NCBI RefSeq assembly: GCF_002929805.1
Contig: NZ_PJJM01000104.1
Coordinates: forward strand, 1 to 64,000
Direction: 5' to 3'
Source of the DNA: Cryobacterium sp. Y50
GTDB lineage: Bacteria > Actinomycetota > Actinomycetes > Actinomycetales > Microbacteriaceae
Length of the DNA: 64,000 bases
The position numbers were made by a program, and so were the translations under genes. Each line of letters begins with the position of its first letter. Position 1 is the stretch's first letter. This document shows positions 9,554-18,659 of this stretch, in pieces. The notes beneath the pieces were generated by a model that saw nothing but the letters and a program-made list of their open reading frames with translations, did not search any database and was not told the DNA's origin.

Positions 9554-9698
9554 GGTGGCCTCCCTTTTCGGGTGCTGGTATTCGGGTGTATACGTACCGG
9601 CTGGTCATAAAAAAGCTGATGAGCCAATAATAAAAAATGCTGTATCAAGTTCGAACAAATACTGAACAAAACCGGTTCTTCTAGAATGCATCTTCTAT

Positions 9699-10925
9699 AT
9701 GAAAAGTGTAGGTCAACCCACCGACACGCGCCACAAGAGATTGCGTGAGACCCATCCGCCGGCCTCGATCTACGATGGTCAGGTGACTGACATCGTTCCG
9801 AGCGACGCCGTGCTGCCCGATACTGTGCAGATCACCCGGGTGCTCGCGCAGCGCCTGGTCGAGCAGGTCGCTCCGAGCCTCGTGCACAACGTCAACATCA
9901 TGGATGCCGCAGGTCTGATCATCGGCTCGCTGGACGCATCGCGCATCGGCACCCTGCACGACGGGGCGCGAAACGCCGCCGGACGTGGTGAGACGGTGCA
10001 GATTGCTCCCGGTGACGAGCAACAGGGCACCCGGCCGGGAGTGAATATTCCACTGATCCTCGATGGACGCGTCGTCGCGGTGGTCGGGGTCACCGGAACC
10101 CCCGCCGAAGTGTTGCCAGTGGCGCAGGTGCTCGTGCTCACCGTTCAGATGCTGATCATGCAGGAACGACTGCGGGACAACGCGTCGTGGCGGGAATCGG
10201 CGACCCGGGACATCCTCTCGAGCCTGTCGCTGCGCAAGCTCACCGAGGGGCGCCTGATCGCGGCACTGCAGGGTATTGATGCTCCACTGCAGCCGCCGTG
10301 GAATCTGACCGGCATTCTGCATCTTGGAGCCAGTCGTTCGGTGTTGTTGCTGCGCCAACTGCGCGATGTGTCCGGAGTCGTGGCCGCCGATATTTACGGT
10401 GCTGTCTGGGTGTTGAGCGGATCGTCGACCGCTCTCAGTCTCGCGCTGCTCCAGCAACGGTTGCAGCAGCCCGGTTCCAAGTCCTTGCGGTTTTTGACCG
10501 GGCGCGTTGGCGCGACGATGGTGCAACTCACCGATGATGCTGAACGCCTGAGTGCGCTGCTCGCCTGGCCCGGGCTCATCGGCACCTCAGCCGGAGAGCC
10601 GTGCTCCGAAATTCCGCTCGACTCTCTCGGTCTCGAACTGGCCATCGCCGTCTTGCCAGACGAACTGCTGGGCGACGTGGCCGGGTCGGTGCTCGACCCG
10701 CTCGGCGAGGTTCTGCGCGAAACAGCGCGCGTGTTTCTGCGCGAAGAATTGTCGATCGCGCACACCGCGGCGGCGCTCGGCGTGCACCGCAATACCGTGG
10801 TGCAGCGACTCGATCGCATCGAGCTGCTCACCGACCTGAATATTCGTCGGTTCAGTTGCGCCGTCTCGATGCGGGTCGCGCTGGCGGCAAACTCGGCCCA
10901 GTATGTGCACGATGCACAGGTCTAA
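9699..10925 (+). CDS. CdaR/PucR-type sugar-diacid transcription regulator
   Basis: The protein of up to 408 residues has an N-terminal sugar-diacid recognition domain (RVLAQRLVEQVAPSLVHNVNIMDAAGLIIGS to about residue 170). It ends in a PucR-type helix-turn-helix (IAHTAAALGVHRNTVVQRLDRIE). Such regulators activate glycerate, glucarate or galactarate catabolism; the next two genes are glycerate kinase and a GntP permease, so local control is likely. The ATG at 9699 has no visible ribosome site; GTG at 9783, directly before the recognition domain, is an alternative start. The upstream region shared with the dnaE2 side is strikingly AT-rich. Confidence 0.85.
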   Translation: MKSVGQPTDTRHKRLRETHPPASIYDGQVTDIVPSDAVLPDTVQITRVLAQRLVEQVAPSLVHNVNIMDAAGLIIGSLDASRIGTLHDGARNAAGRGETVQIAPGDEQQGTRPGVNIPLILDGRVVAVVGVTGTPAEVLPVAQVLVLTVQMLIMQERLRDNASWRESATRDILSSLSLRKLTEGRLIAALQGIDAPLQPPWNLTGILHLGASRSVLLLRQLRDVSGVVAADIYGAVWVLSGSSTALSLALLQQRLQQPGSKSLRFLTGRVGATMVQLTDDAERLSALLAWPGLIGTSAGEPCSEIPLDSLGLELAIAVLPDELLGDVAGSVLDPLGEVLRETARVFLREELSIAHTAAALGVHRNTVVQRLDRIELLTDLNIRRFSCAVSMRVALAANSAQYVHDAQV

Positions 10926-10997
10926 CCACATCGGTCACTGGTAAATGTGGGTTCGTTCCACCTTAATATGTGTGCGATTGTGTTCTAGCCTGAATCA

Positions 10998-12170
10998 ATG
11001 AATGGTCGCACGGCGCTGAAGCCGCTCACACTGGTCATCGCACCCGATTCGTTCAAGGGAAGTCTGAGCGCGGCCGAAGCGGCCGACGCCATGGCAGCCG
11101 GGGCACGGGACGCTTGCCTCGCCCTCGGGTTGCCGGAGGCCCAGCTGACGATCTGCCCGATGGCCGACGGCGGCGAGGGAACCCTCGATGCCATCGCTAT
11201 GGTCTGGGGAGTCACGCCCCGCAGCCTGCTCACTGTCGACGCGCTCGGCCGCAGCCGCCAGGCTCGCTATACCACCTCGGCTGATGGTCTCATTGGTCTG
11301 ATCGAGGCAGCCGAGTCTAATGGCCTGCCGCTGGTCGCGGATGCCGCGCCCCAGCCCCAGCGCGCCGACACCTTCGGAGTCGGTCTGCTGGCCTTCGAGC
11401 TGCTCGAGCAAAATGTCGAAGAGATTCTGGTTTGCGTCGGCGGCTCGGCCAGCACCGACGGTGGAACAGGCCTGTTGGCTGGCCTAGGCGCGCGGTTTCT
11501 TGATGCTGCCGGCACCCCCGTCGCTCCCGGTGGCGCCGGGCTGACCCGGATTGCCTCGATCGACCTGAGCGAGCTGCACCCACGCGCCCGCACCGTGCGC
11601 TGGCGCCTCGCCGTCGACGTGAACAATCCACTCTGTGGCCCCACTGGCGCCGCTGCCGTTTTCGGTCCACAAAAGGGTGCACAGCCCCGCGATATCGCTG
11701 GGCTCGACGCCGGCCTGGCCCACCTCGCCGCGATCGTGCTCGACATGACAGGCGAAGACATGACCGACCGGCCCGGAGCGGGGGCGGCCGGCGGCATGCC
11801 GGCCACTCTCGTGCCGCTGCTTCGGGCCGAGTTGGTTCCCGGCTCCGCCCTGGTAGCGGATGCCGTAGGCCTGCCCCACAAAATGGCTAACGCCGACCTC
11901 GTGCTCACCGGTGAAGGCAGCTTCGACTCCCAGTCCCTCGGCGGCAAGGTGGCCGTCGCCGTCGCTCGTCTCGCCCCGGCAGGATGCCCGGTCGTCGTCA
12001 TCGCCGGGCGGGTAGCGCTGTCTGCGGCCGACACCGCGGCATCCGGTGTCACTGCCGCGTTCTCGATCGCCGGTGGGCCGGCAACGCTCGACGACCTGCA
12101 GCAGAATGCGGCCGCACGGGTACGCGAAACCACGGCGCACGCCGTCGCACTCTTTCTTCACTCCCGCTAA
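10998..12170 (+). CDS. Glycerate kinase
   Basis: This is a GarK/GlxK-family glycerate kinase (390 residues, usual length), which phosphorylates D-glycerate with ATP to feed glycolysis. Family motifs are clear: LVIAPDSFKGSLSA at the N-terminus, CPMADGGEGTLDA, VCVGGSASTDGGTGLLAGLG in the middle and the C-terminal LTGEGSFDSQSLGGK. It lies 72 bases after the CdaR-type regulator and 49 bases before the GntP permease gene, so a glycerate uptake and use unit is inferred. A small inverted repeat, CCACAT-N13-ATGTGG, directly after the regulator gene could be an operator, but the evidence is thin. Whether the product is 2- or 3-phosphoglycerate cannot be told from the sequence. Confidence 0.93.
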   Translation: MNGRTALKPLTLVIAPDSFKGSLSAAEAADAMAAGARDACLALGLPEAQLTICPMADGGEGTLDAIAMVWGVTPRSLLTVDALGRSRQARYTTSADGLIGLIEAAESNGLPLVADAAPQPQRADTFGVGLLAFELLEQNVEEILVCVGGSASTDGGTGLLAGLGARFLDAAGTPVAPGGAGLTRIASIDLSELHPRARTVRWRLAVDVNNPLCGPTGAAAVFGPQKGAQPRDIAGLDAGLAHLAAIVLDMTGEDMTDRPGAGAAGGMPATLVPLLRAELVPGSALVADAVGLPHKMANADLVLTGEGSFDSQSLGGKVAVAVARLAPAGCPVVVIAGRVALSAADTAASGVTAAFSIAGGPATLDDLQQNAAARVRETTAHAVALFLHSR

Positions 12171-12219
12171 TCGCCACCGTTCCACCTGAACTTGAACCTG
12201 AAAGAGAAAGGCCGTCTCA

Positions 12220-13584
12220 ATGCTGAGTATCGCTATCCTGGTGATTCTTGTCGTCGCCATCGTCTTCGCTACCGCGAAGCTGAAAATCAATCCCTTCCTC
12301 GCGCTGCTCGCTGCGGCGCTGGTCGGCGGTTTTGCTTTCGGCCTTCCGGTCGTCGAGATCGCCCCGATCATCACGACAGCCTTCGGTGCCACCCTGGGCA
12401 ATATCGGTCTGATCATTCTGTTCGGCACCATCATCGGGGTGATCCTCGAACGCACCGGCGCGGCGATATCGATGGCCGAAGCCCTCATTCGCGTGCTCGG
12501 TACCCGGTTTCCGACTCTCACCATGAGTGTCATCGGTTTCATCGTGTCGATTCCGGTGTTCTGCGACTCCGGATTCGTTATTCTCAACTCGCTCAAGAAA
12601 TCGCTTGCCGCCCGGGCCAAGGTGTCGCTCGTGGCCATGACGATTGCCCTGATGACCGGCCTCTACTCTACGCACGTCTTTGTGCCGCCGACTCCCGGCC
12701 CGCTTGCGGCTGCCGGCAACCTCAACATCATCGACCAGCTCGGCCTCATCATCGGGTTAGGCCTGATCGTCGCCGCCGTTTCGGCACTGGCCGGGCTGCT
12801 CTGGGCCAACCGGTTCCTGAAAAAAGACATTGAGCTGATCCCAGAGCTGGCCAGCGAAGAGAGCGACCTCGACTCGGACTACGAAGCCATCCGCGCCGCC
12901 TATGGCAAGTTGCCCAACACGTTCCTGGCCTTTCTACCGATTCTCGCCCCGATTTTACTGATCTGCATCGCCTCAATCGCCAACCTTCCGGCCCGGCCGT
13001 TCGGTGAGTCCGGCCTGTACGCCGCCATCGTTTTTCTCGGAACCCCGGTCATCGCCCTGGCTGTTGGCCTCATTGCCGCGCTGTTTCTGCTGCGTGGTAA
13101 GGGAAAATTGGAGATGTTCGGCGAACGCGTGAATGAGGGCATCCGTATCTCAGCCCCCATTTTGCTGATCACCGCCTCCGGTGCCGCCTTCGGAGCGATT
13201 CTCGCGGCGTCCGACCTCACCGATTTTCTCGGCAACACGCTCTCGACCCTCGGCCTGGGCCTGGCCGTCCCGTTCCTGATCTCGGCCGCACTCAAGACCG
13301 CCCAGGGCTCGTCGACGGTCGCCATGGTGACTACCTCGGTGCTGCTCCTGCCGCTGTTGCCCGTCCTCGGGCTCGACTCCGATCTGGGAAAGGTACTCTC
13401 GGTGCTGGCCATCGGTGCCGGTGCTATGGTCGTTTCGCACGCCAACGACAGTTTCTTCTGGGTCGTCTCGCAGCTCAGTCGCATCCCGGTCGCGACCGCG
13501 TACCGCACGCTCACCCCGGCCACCGCCATCCAGGGCGTCGCCGGCTTCGCCGCCGTCTGGGTGATCGGCCTCATCGTTCTTTAG
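12220..13584 (+). CDS. GntP-family gluconate/glycerate permease
   Basis: This 454-residue integral membrane protein has about 12-14 hydrophobic segments and GntP family signatures (LILFGTIIGVILERTGAA; THVFVPPTPGPLAAAGNL; ALKTAQGSSTVAMVTTS; VSHANDSFFWVVSQ). GntP carriers are proton symporters for gluconate and related hydroxy acids. Sitting directly after glycerate kinase and a sugar-diacid-type regulator, it most likely imports glycerate or a related acid; the exact substrate is inference. The ribosome site is the GAGAAAGG region about ten bases upstream of ATG 12220. Confidence 0.92.
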   Translation: MLSIAILVILVVAIVFATAKLKINPFLALLAAALVGGFAFGLPVVEIAPIITTAFGATLGNIGLIILFGTIIGVILERTGAAISMAEALIRVLGTRFPTLTMSVIGFIVSIPVFCDSGFVILNSLKKSLAARAKVSLVAMTIALMTGLYSTHVFVPPTPGPLAAAGNLNIIDQLGLIIGLGLIVAAVSALAGLLWANRFLKKDIELIPELASEESDLDSDYEAIRAAYGKLPNTFLAFLPILAPILLICIASIANLPARPFGESGLYAAIVFLGTPVIALAVGLIAALFLLRGKGKLEMFGERVNEGIRISAPILLITASGAAFGAILAASDLTDFLGNTLSTLGLGLAVPFLISAALKTAQGSSTVAMVTTSVLLLPLLPVLGLDSDLGKVLSVLAIGAGAMVVSHANDSFFWVVSQLSRIPVATAYRTLTPATAIQGVAGFAAVWVIGLIVL

Positions 13585-13601
13585 AGCTAGCGGCCCCGAG
13601 C

Positions 13602-13623
13602 GTTCATAGTCCGTTCACCAACG
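13602..13623 (+). promoter_or_regulatory. Pho-box-like direct repeat upstream of phoX
   Basis: GTTCATAGTCC at 13602 is followed exactly 11 bases later by GTTCACCAACG at 13613. Two 11-base units starting GTTCA match the direct-repeat layout of actinobacterial PhoP operators. The site lies about 95-115 bases before the phoX start, consistent with induction under phosphate starvation. PhoP binding is inferred. Confidence 0.65.
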
Positions 13624-13715
13624 GGCCACAGGGCTGTCGTGAATCGGAGAGGGGACGGCGAGAGAGTAGTTTTATCCCCAGTTCGGGGACCAAAACGACC
13701 ACGAGGAGCGCCCGT

Positions 13716-15830
13716 ATGCTGAGCAACGAATCCACCGCACCCCGCCAGCACGCCCCAGCTCGTGACCGGCCATTGCTCCCGCTTCTTCCCATGCAGGGGC
13801 ACACCCTCGGCAAGCGCAGCGCCGTCACTTGCCACCTCAAGTGCGCGGATGCCTGCTTTCACCCTGTACCCAATGAGAGCTCGAACGACTACTTTCGCGA
13901 CATCGTGGGGGCCGCCATGAGCCGTCGATCCCTGCTCGTGGGGGCTGGCGTCGCCGCCGCCGCCATCCTGCTGGGTTCCGGCGAACCCGCTCCCGCCTTG
14001 GCCGTGCCGGGCGGCCCAGCCGGTCCTGCTGGCCGCGGCCTCGCGTTCGCCCCCATCGCTCCAGTTCCGGCCGCCGTTGACTCCTTCGTGGTTCCGGCGG
14101 GCTATTCCTGGAACCCGATCATCCGCTGGGGCGACCCGCTATTCGCCGCCACCGATCGTTTCGACCCCGAACATCAGAGCGCTGCATTGCAGGCCCGCCA
14201 GTTCGGCTACAACAATGACTACCTCGACATCATCGAGAGCAAGAGACCAAAGGGACGCTCCGGCATCCTCGTCACCAACCATGAATACACCAACGAGGGC
14301 ATCATGTTTTCGCCAGCCCTCACCGCGGTCGAAGCGGATGAGCATCGTCGCGTTGCCATGATGGCCCACGGCATGTCCGTGGTCGCCCTCGAACGGAAGC
14401 GCGCCGGTCAACCCTGGACCTACCGCGTGGGTGACCCTCTGAACCGCCGCATTACCGCGAGCACACCGTTCACCGTCACCGGCCCGGCCGCCGGCAGCGA
14501 CCTGCTGAAGACCACGGCGGACCCGACGGGCCGCACCGTGCTTGGCACCCTCGGCAACTGTGCCGGGGGCACCACTCCGTGGGGCACCGTGCTTTCCGGT
14601 GAAGAGAACTTCAACGGGTACTTTCGCACGAAGGGCACCAGCACAGCGGAGGCCCGCTACGGCCTGGCCAACCGCCCGACCAGTCGGCTCTGGGAGCAGG
14701 TCGACAACCGGTTCGACGCCACCGTGGCCGGCAACGAGAATGAACCGAACCGTTTCGGCTGGATCGTGGAGATCGATCCGGAGACACCGAACGAGCCCCC
14801 GGTCAAACACACGGCTCTCGGCCGGTTCAAGCACGAGGGGGCCAATGTCATCGTTGGAAAGACCGGTCACGTCGCCGCTTACATGGGCGACGACGAGCGC
14901 TTCGACTATCTCTACAAGTTTGTCTCCTTCGACCGCTTCGACAAGAAGAAGGGTCCGAAGGCACGCACCCACAACAAGTCCCTGCTCACCAGGGGATCCC
15001 TCTACGTGGCCCGCTTTGCGGGAAACTCGCCAGAGCGCGAGATCACCGGGACCGGCCAGCTACCCGCCGACGGCCTCTTCGACGGCACCGGTCAGTGGGT
15101 GGCGCTCGTTATCGACGGGGTCTGCCAGGTACCTGGCTTCAGCACCGACGATGCCCTCGTGAATACCCGCCTGGTAGCGGATGCCGTCGGTGCCACCAAA
15201 ATGGATCGTTGCGAAGACGTCGAGCCGAGCCCGGTGACCGGCAAGATCTATGTCGCCTGTACCAACAACACCGATCGCGGCACGCTCGGCCAGGAAGGCG
15301 CCACCGAGCCCAACCCCCGGGTGGCCAACCGCGACGGCCACATCGTCGAGATCACCGAAACCGGCTCCGACGCCACCTCGGTGACCTTTGACTGGAACCT
15401 GTTGCTGGTCTGCGGCGACCCCGCGACGAACACGAGCACCTACTTCGCCGGTTTTCCGAGCGATAAGGTATCGCCCATCTCCTGTCCAGACAACGTGGCT
15501 TTCGACGCCGAGGGCAACCTGTGGATCTCCACCGACGGCGCGCCGAGCACGATCGGATACTGCGACGGATTGTTTAAAGTACCGCTCACCGGCCCCGAGC
15601 GCGGCAGGGTGCAACAGTTCCTCTCGGTGCCACGCGAGGCCGAAACCTGCGGTCCGGTCATCCGCTCTGAGCAATCGATGGTCTACGTCGCCGTGCAACA
15701 CCCGGGGGAGCGAGGCAGCTGGGCGGCCCAGTCGAGCCAATTCCCCGACTACGTTCCGCTGGGTGCACCCGTGCCGGCCGGTGCCTGGGCCGGTCCACGG
15801 CCATCCGTTGTGCAGGTCTGGAAAGCCTGA
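13716..15830 (+). CDS. phoX: PhoX-family alkaline phosphatase (DUF839), Tat-exported
   Basis: The 704-residue protein releases phosphate from organic phosphoesters outside the cell. The N-terminus has the conserved lead segment of actinobacterial PhoX proteins (CHLKCADACFHPVPNES), then a twin-arginine signal, MSRRSLLVGAG, at about 68-78 with a hydrophobic Ala-rich core. The catalytic part contains GNCAGGTTPWGTVLSGEENF, FGWIVEIDP, HEGANVIV and DNVAFDAEGNLWISTDG, all typical of the Ca/Fe-dependent PhoX fold. The length matches the family. A GAGGAG site precedes ATG 13716. The Pho-box-like repeat upstream supports phosphate-starvation control. Confidence 0.93.
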   Translation: MLSNESTAPRQHAPARDRPLLPLLPMQGHTLGKRSAVTCHLKCADACFHPVPNESSNDYFRDIVGAAMSRRSLLVGAGVAAAAILLGSGEPAPALAVPGGPAGPAGRGLAFAPIAPVPAAVDSFVVPAGYSWNPIIRWGDPLFAATDRFDPEHQSAALQARQFGYNNDYLDIIESKRPKGRSGILVTNHEYTNEGIMFSPALTAVEADEHRRVAMMAHGMSVVALERKRAGQPWTYRVGDPLNRRITASTPFTVTGPAAGSDLLKTTADPTGRTVLGTLGNCAGGTTPWGTVLSGEENFNGYFRTKGTSTAEARYGLANRPTSRLWEQVDNRFDATVAGNENEPNRFGWIVEIDPETPNEPPVKHTALGRFKHEGANVIVGKTGHVAAYMGDDERFDYLYKFVSFDRFDKKKGPKARTHNKSLLTRGSLYVARFAGNSPEREITGTGQLPADGLFDGTGQWVALVIDGVCQVPGFSTDDALVNTRLVADAVGATKMDRCEDVEPSPVTGKIYVACTNNTDRGTLGQEGATEPNPRVANRDGHIVEITETGSDATSVTFDWNLLLVCGDPATNTSTYFAGFPSDKVSPISCPDNVAFDAEGNLWISTDGAPSTIGYCDGLFKVPLTGPERGRVQQFLSVPREAETCGPVIRSEQSMVYVAVQHPGERGSWAAQSSQFPDYVPLGAPVPAGAWAGPRPSVVQVWKA

Positions 15831-16022
15831 GACGCTCACCAGTCTGGTCGTGCCTGAGTCCTGAAAGGGGGGCGCGAACTGGCAATTGACTGATTGTAAT
15901 TTCAGCCGGGCCGTGATGGAGTGAGAGAGCTGCCCTCACACGCAGCGTTCAGGAACATCCAGTGCCGATCGGGCCGTGGCCAACACATCATCCTGATCAG
16001 CGTAAAACCAGGAAGGTAGTTC
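15831..16022 (+). promoter_or_regulatory. Promoter region of formaldehyde dehydrogenase gene
   Basis: This gap after phoX holds a possible -35 (TTGACT, about 15886) within an AT-richer segment, CAATTGACTGATTGTAATTT. A good AGGAAGG ribosome site lies just before ATG 16023. No strong terminator for phoX was recognised. Confidence 0.35.
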
Positions 16023-17240
16023 ATGACGGGGAACAGAGCAGTTGCCTACAAGAGCCCGGGTGTCGTCGAGGTCATCGACATTGATTACCCGAGTTTCGAG
16101 CTGAAAGACGGGCCGGGCGTCAACCCGGAAAACGTGGGACGCAAGGTGCCCCACGGAGTCATTCTCAAGACCGTGACCACCAATATCTGCGGCTCCGACC
16201 AGCACATGGTGCGCGGCCGTACGACCGCACCGGCGAACCTGGTGCTGGGTCACGAAATCACCGGTGAAGTGGTCGAGGCTGGCCCCGACGTCGAATTCAT
16301 CAAGGTGGGCGACATCGTGTCGGTACCGTTCAACATCAGCTGCGGTCGCTGTCGCAACTGCAAGGAACGCAAGACCGGCATCTGCCTCAACGTCAACCCG
16401 GACCGTCCGGGTAGTGCATATGGTTACGTCGACATGGGCGGTTGGGTGGGAGGCCAGGCCGAGTACGTTCTGGTTCCCTACGCCGACTGGAACCTGCTGA
16501 AGTTTCCCGATCGGGACCAGGCGCTCGAAAAGATCATGGACCTCACCATGTTGTCCGACATCTTCCCGACCGGGTTTCACGGGGCTTACACTGCCGGTGC
16601 GGGCATCGGATCGACCGTCTACGTGGCTGGAGCCGGCCCGGTGGGCCTCGCGGCCGCCGTCTCGGCGCAACTGCTGGGCGCGGCCGTCGTCATCGTCGGT
16701 GATATGAACGTGGAACGTCTCGCGCAGGCCCGCAGCTTCGGCTGCGAGACCATCGACCTCAGCAAGGGCGAGCCGGGGGAGCAGATCGAACAGATCCTCG
16801 GCGTGCCAGAGGTTGACGCCGGTGTCGACGCTGTGGGCTTTGAGGCGCGTGGTCACGGTAAGGACGCCGGCCACGAGGCTCCGGCCACCGTGCTCAACTC
16901 GCTCATGACGGTTACAGCGGCCGGCGGTGCCCTCGGCATTCCGGGCCTCTACGTCACGGGTGACCCGGGAGCCAAGGAAAAGGCCGCTCAAGTGGGCTCG
17001 CTGTCGATTCGTTTGGGGCTCGGCTGGGCCAAGTCGCTGTCGTTCACCACAGGCCAGTGCCCGGTGATGAAGTACAATCGTCAGCTGATGATGGCGATCC
17101 TGTACGACAAGGTACACATTGCCAAGGCCGTCAACGCCCAGGCGATCAGCCTCGAAGACGCCCCGCGTGGCTACGCCGAATTCGACGCCGGCGCGGCGAC
17201 GAAGTACGTGCTGAACCCCAACGGGTACGTCAAGGGTTAA
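16023..17240 (+). CDS. fdhA: Formaldehyde dehydrogenase, glutathione-independent
   Basis: This 405-residue zinc-dependent medium-chain dehydrogenase resembles Pseudomonas putida FdhA, which oxidises formaldehyde to formate with NAD without added glutathione. Visible features are TTNICGSDQHMVRGR (catalytic Cys), LGHEITGEV, the structural-zinc cluster CGRCRNCKERKTGIC, and the Rossmann segment VYVAGAGPVGLAAAVSAQLLG. The DIFPTGFHGAYTAG and GGALGIPGLY segments are characteristic of this branch. It lies just before moaA, fdhD and a formate-dehydrogenase-like gene, so formaldehyde-to-formate-to-CO2 flow is plausible. A strong hairpin follows it. Confidence 0.92.
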   Translation: MTGNRAVAYKSPGVVEVIDIDYPSFELKDGPGVNPENVGRKVPHGVILKTVTTNICGSDQHMVRGRTTAPANLVLGHEITGEVVEAGPDVEFIKVGDIVSVPFNISCGRCRNCKERKTGICLNVNPDRPGSAYGYVDMGGWVGGQAEYVLVPYADWNLLKFPDRDQALEKIMDLTMLSDIFPTGFHGAYTAGAGIGSTVYVAGAGPVGLAAAVSAQLLGAAVVIVGDMNVERLAQARSFGCETIDLSKGEPGEQIEQILGVPEVDAGVDAVGFEARGHGKDAGHEAPATVLNSLMTVTAAGGALGIPGLYVTGDPGAKEKAAQVGSLSIRLGLGWAKSLSFTTGQCPVMKYNRQLMMAILYDKVHIAKAVNAQAISLEDAPRGYAEFDAGAATKYVLNPNGYVKG

Positions 17241-17252
17241 CAACAGGTCAGC

Positions 17253-17290
17253 GAATGGTCTGCTCGGGAATTCTCCCGGGCAGACCATTC
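17253..17290 (+). terminator. Hairpin after fdhA
   Basis: GAATGGTCTGC with a CGGGA extension pairs with CCCGGGCAGACCATTC, giving a long GC-rich stem with a four-base loop, 12 bases after the fdhA stop. There is no clear T-run, as is common for actinobacterial terminators. Confidence 0.8.
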
Positions 17291-17330
17291 CTGTATCGGT
17301 GTCCATCAGCATCCGCTCGCCGCGTGGCTT

Positions 17331-17401
17331 ATTCAGGAAATCCGACCCGAATCTGCGCGAATAGCGCCGGATCCGCTCAGAAATTGAAATTTTTCCTGAA
17401 T
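17331..17401 (+). promoter_or_regulatory. Nested-stem leader candidate upstream of moaA
   Basis: The outer arms ATTCAGGAAA (17331-17340) and TTTCCTGAAT (17392-17401) pair perfectly. Inside, ATCCG (17340-17344) pairs with CGGAT (17368-17372) and GCGC-N5-GCGC forms a terminal hairpin (17355-17367). The element lies about 90 bases before moaA and after the separate fdhA terminator, so it may be a structured 5' leader. No known riboswitch class could be assigned. Confidence 0.4.
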
Positions 17402-17491
17402 TAGCCGCGGATTCAGGCCGCGAGCCGCGGCATCCGCATAGAACCGGTGTTCTGGGCATCCCCGTGCGGGGCGCGGGGTTAGGGTGGAAGC

Positions 17492-18610
17492 ATGACCGGC
17501 GCCGACCTTGCAGAACCAGCTCCGCGTTTCTATCGAGAGCGCGCGGACATTCCGGTGGACCTTGAAACGCCCACCGGCACCGTGACCGACCGGCTGAACC
17601 GGCCGCTGCATGATCTGCGCCTCAGCGTCACCGACCGCTGCAACTTTCGCTGCGTGTACTGCATGCCGAAGGAGATCTTCGGCCGGGACTTCGCGTTCAT
17701 GGAACACGACGAGCTCCTCAGCTTCGAGGAACTCACCCGGCTCGCGCGCGTGGCCGTCGCCCATGGCGTTGAGAAGATTCGGCTGACCGGCGGTGAACCA
17801 CTGCTGCGTAAGGGGCTTGAAGACCTCATTGCCCTGCTGGCCGAGCTGCGTACCCCCGACGGCCGTGAGATCGATATCGCGCTCACCACGAACGGGTCGG
17901 CGCTAGCCGTCAAGGCGCAGGCGCTCAAGGATGCCGGCCTGAAGCGAGTCACCGTGTCGCTCGACTCGCTCGACGACACCACGTTTCGCACCATGAACGA
18001 CGTGAAGTTTCCCGTTGCAAAGGTACTGCACGGTATCGACGTGGCCGAAGCGGTCGGGCTCGGCCCGATCAAGGTCAACATGGTGGTGCAGCGCGGCAAG
18101 AACGACCAGGACATCGTTGCCATGGCCCGCCATTTCAAGGGCACCCCTTACATTTTGCGGTTTATCGAATTCATGGACGTCGGCACCAGCAACGGCTGGG
18201 AGATGGGCGCTGTCGTGCCGTCGAAGGATGTCATCGCGCGCATCCATGCCGAGTTGCCGCTCGAAGAGATCGCCCCGAACTACAGCGGCGAAACCTCAAG
18301 ACGCTGGCGCTACCAGGACGGCGGCGGCGAAATCGGCGTCATCTCGAGCGTGACCCAGTCGTTCTGCCAGTCCTGCTCCCGCGCCCGCGTCTCCACCGAC
18401 GGCAAACTGTTCACCTGCTTGTTTGCCACCGAGGGTCACGACCTGAGGGCTCTCATGCGCGGCGGCTGCTCCGACGCTGAACTCTCCACCGTCATGGCAC
18501 ACCTCTGGCGGGAGCGCACTGACCGCTATTCGCAGCTGCGGAGTGCGAAGACCAGTGAGCTGCGAGCGTCCGGTGCCAAGAAAATCGAAATGTCCTACAT
18601 CGGCGGTTAA
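17492..18610 (+). CDS. moaA: GTP 3',8-cyclase (molybdenum cofactor biosynthesis MoaA)
   Basis: This radical-SAM enzyme converts GTP to 3',8-cyclo-dihydro-GTP in the first step of molybdopterin synthesis. The 372-residue sequence has the SAM cluster CNFRCVYC and the SAM-binding GGEPLLR. It also has LTTNGSALA, the second 4Fe-4S cluster [18 protein letters not shown], and the essential C-terminal GG (SYIGG). The length is slightly above the usual 330-360 because of an N-terminal extension, typical of actinobacteria. A GGTGGAAG-type ribosome site precedes ATG 17492. It lies directly before fdhD and a molybdopterin-dependent oxidoreductase, which explains its position. Confidence 0.96.
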   Translation: MTGADLAEPAPRFYRERADIPVDLETPTGTVTDRLNRPLHDLRLSVTDRCNFRCVYCMPKEIFGRDFAFMEHDELLSFEELTRLARVAVAHGVEKIRLTGGEPLLRKGLEDLIALLAELRTPDGREIDIALTTNGSALAVKAQALKDAGLKRVTVSLDSLDDTTFRTMNDVKFPVAKVLHGIDVAEAVGLGPIKVNMVVQRGKNDQDIVAMARHFKGTPYILRFIEFMDVGTSNGWEMGAVVPSKDVIARIHAELPLEEIAPNYSGETSRRWRYQDGGGEIGVISSVTQSFCQSCSRARVSTDGKLFTCLFATEGHDLRALMRGGCSDAELSTVMAHLWRERTDRYSQLRSAKTSELRASGAKKIEMSYIGG

Positions 18611-18659
18611 TCGGCAGGGCTGGAGTGCGGTAAAGGCACCAGCGTGCCAGACTCTAAGA

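Noticed and set aside
9298..9669. 123-aa minus-strand frame with ATG upstream of dnaE2
   Set aside because: It overlaps the DUF6504 reading in another frame, is Ser/Pro/Arg-rich and has no family features.
9640..9690. Possible LexA (SOS) box near dnaE2: GTTCGAAC followed by GAAC and GGTTC elements
   Set aside because: The required CGAAC-N4-GTTCG spacing is not present; only partial half-sites in an AT-rich region.
10926..10950. CCACAT-N13-ATGTGG as an operator for the glycerate genes
   Set aside because: Six-base arms with a long spacer are weak evidence; mentioned only in the glycerate kinase entry.
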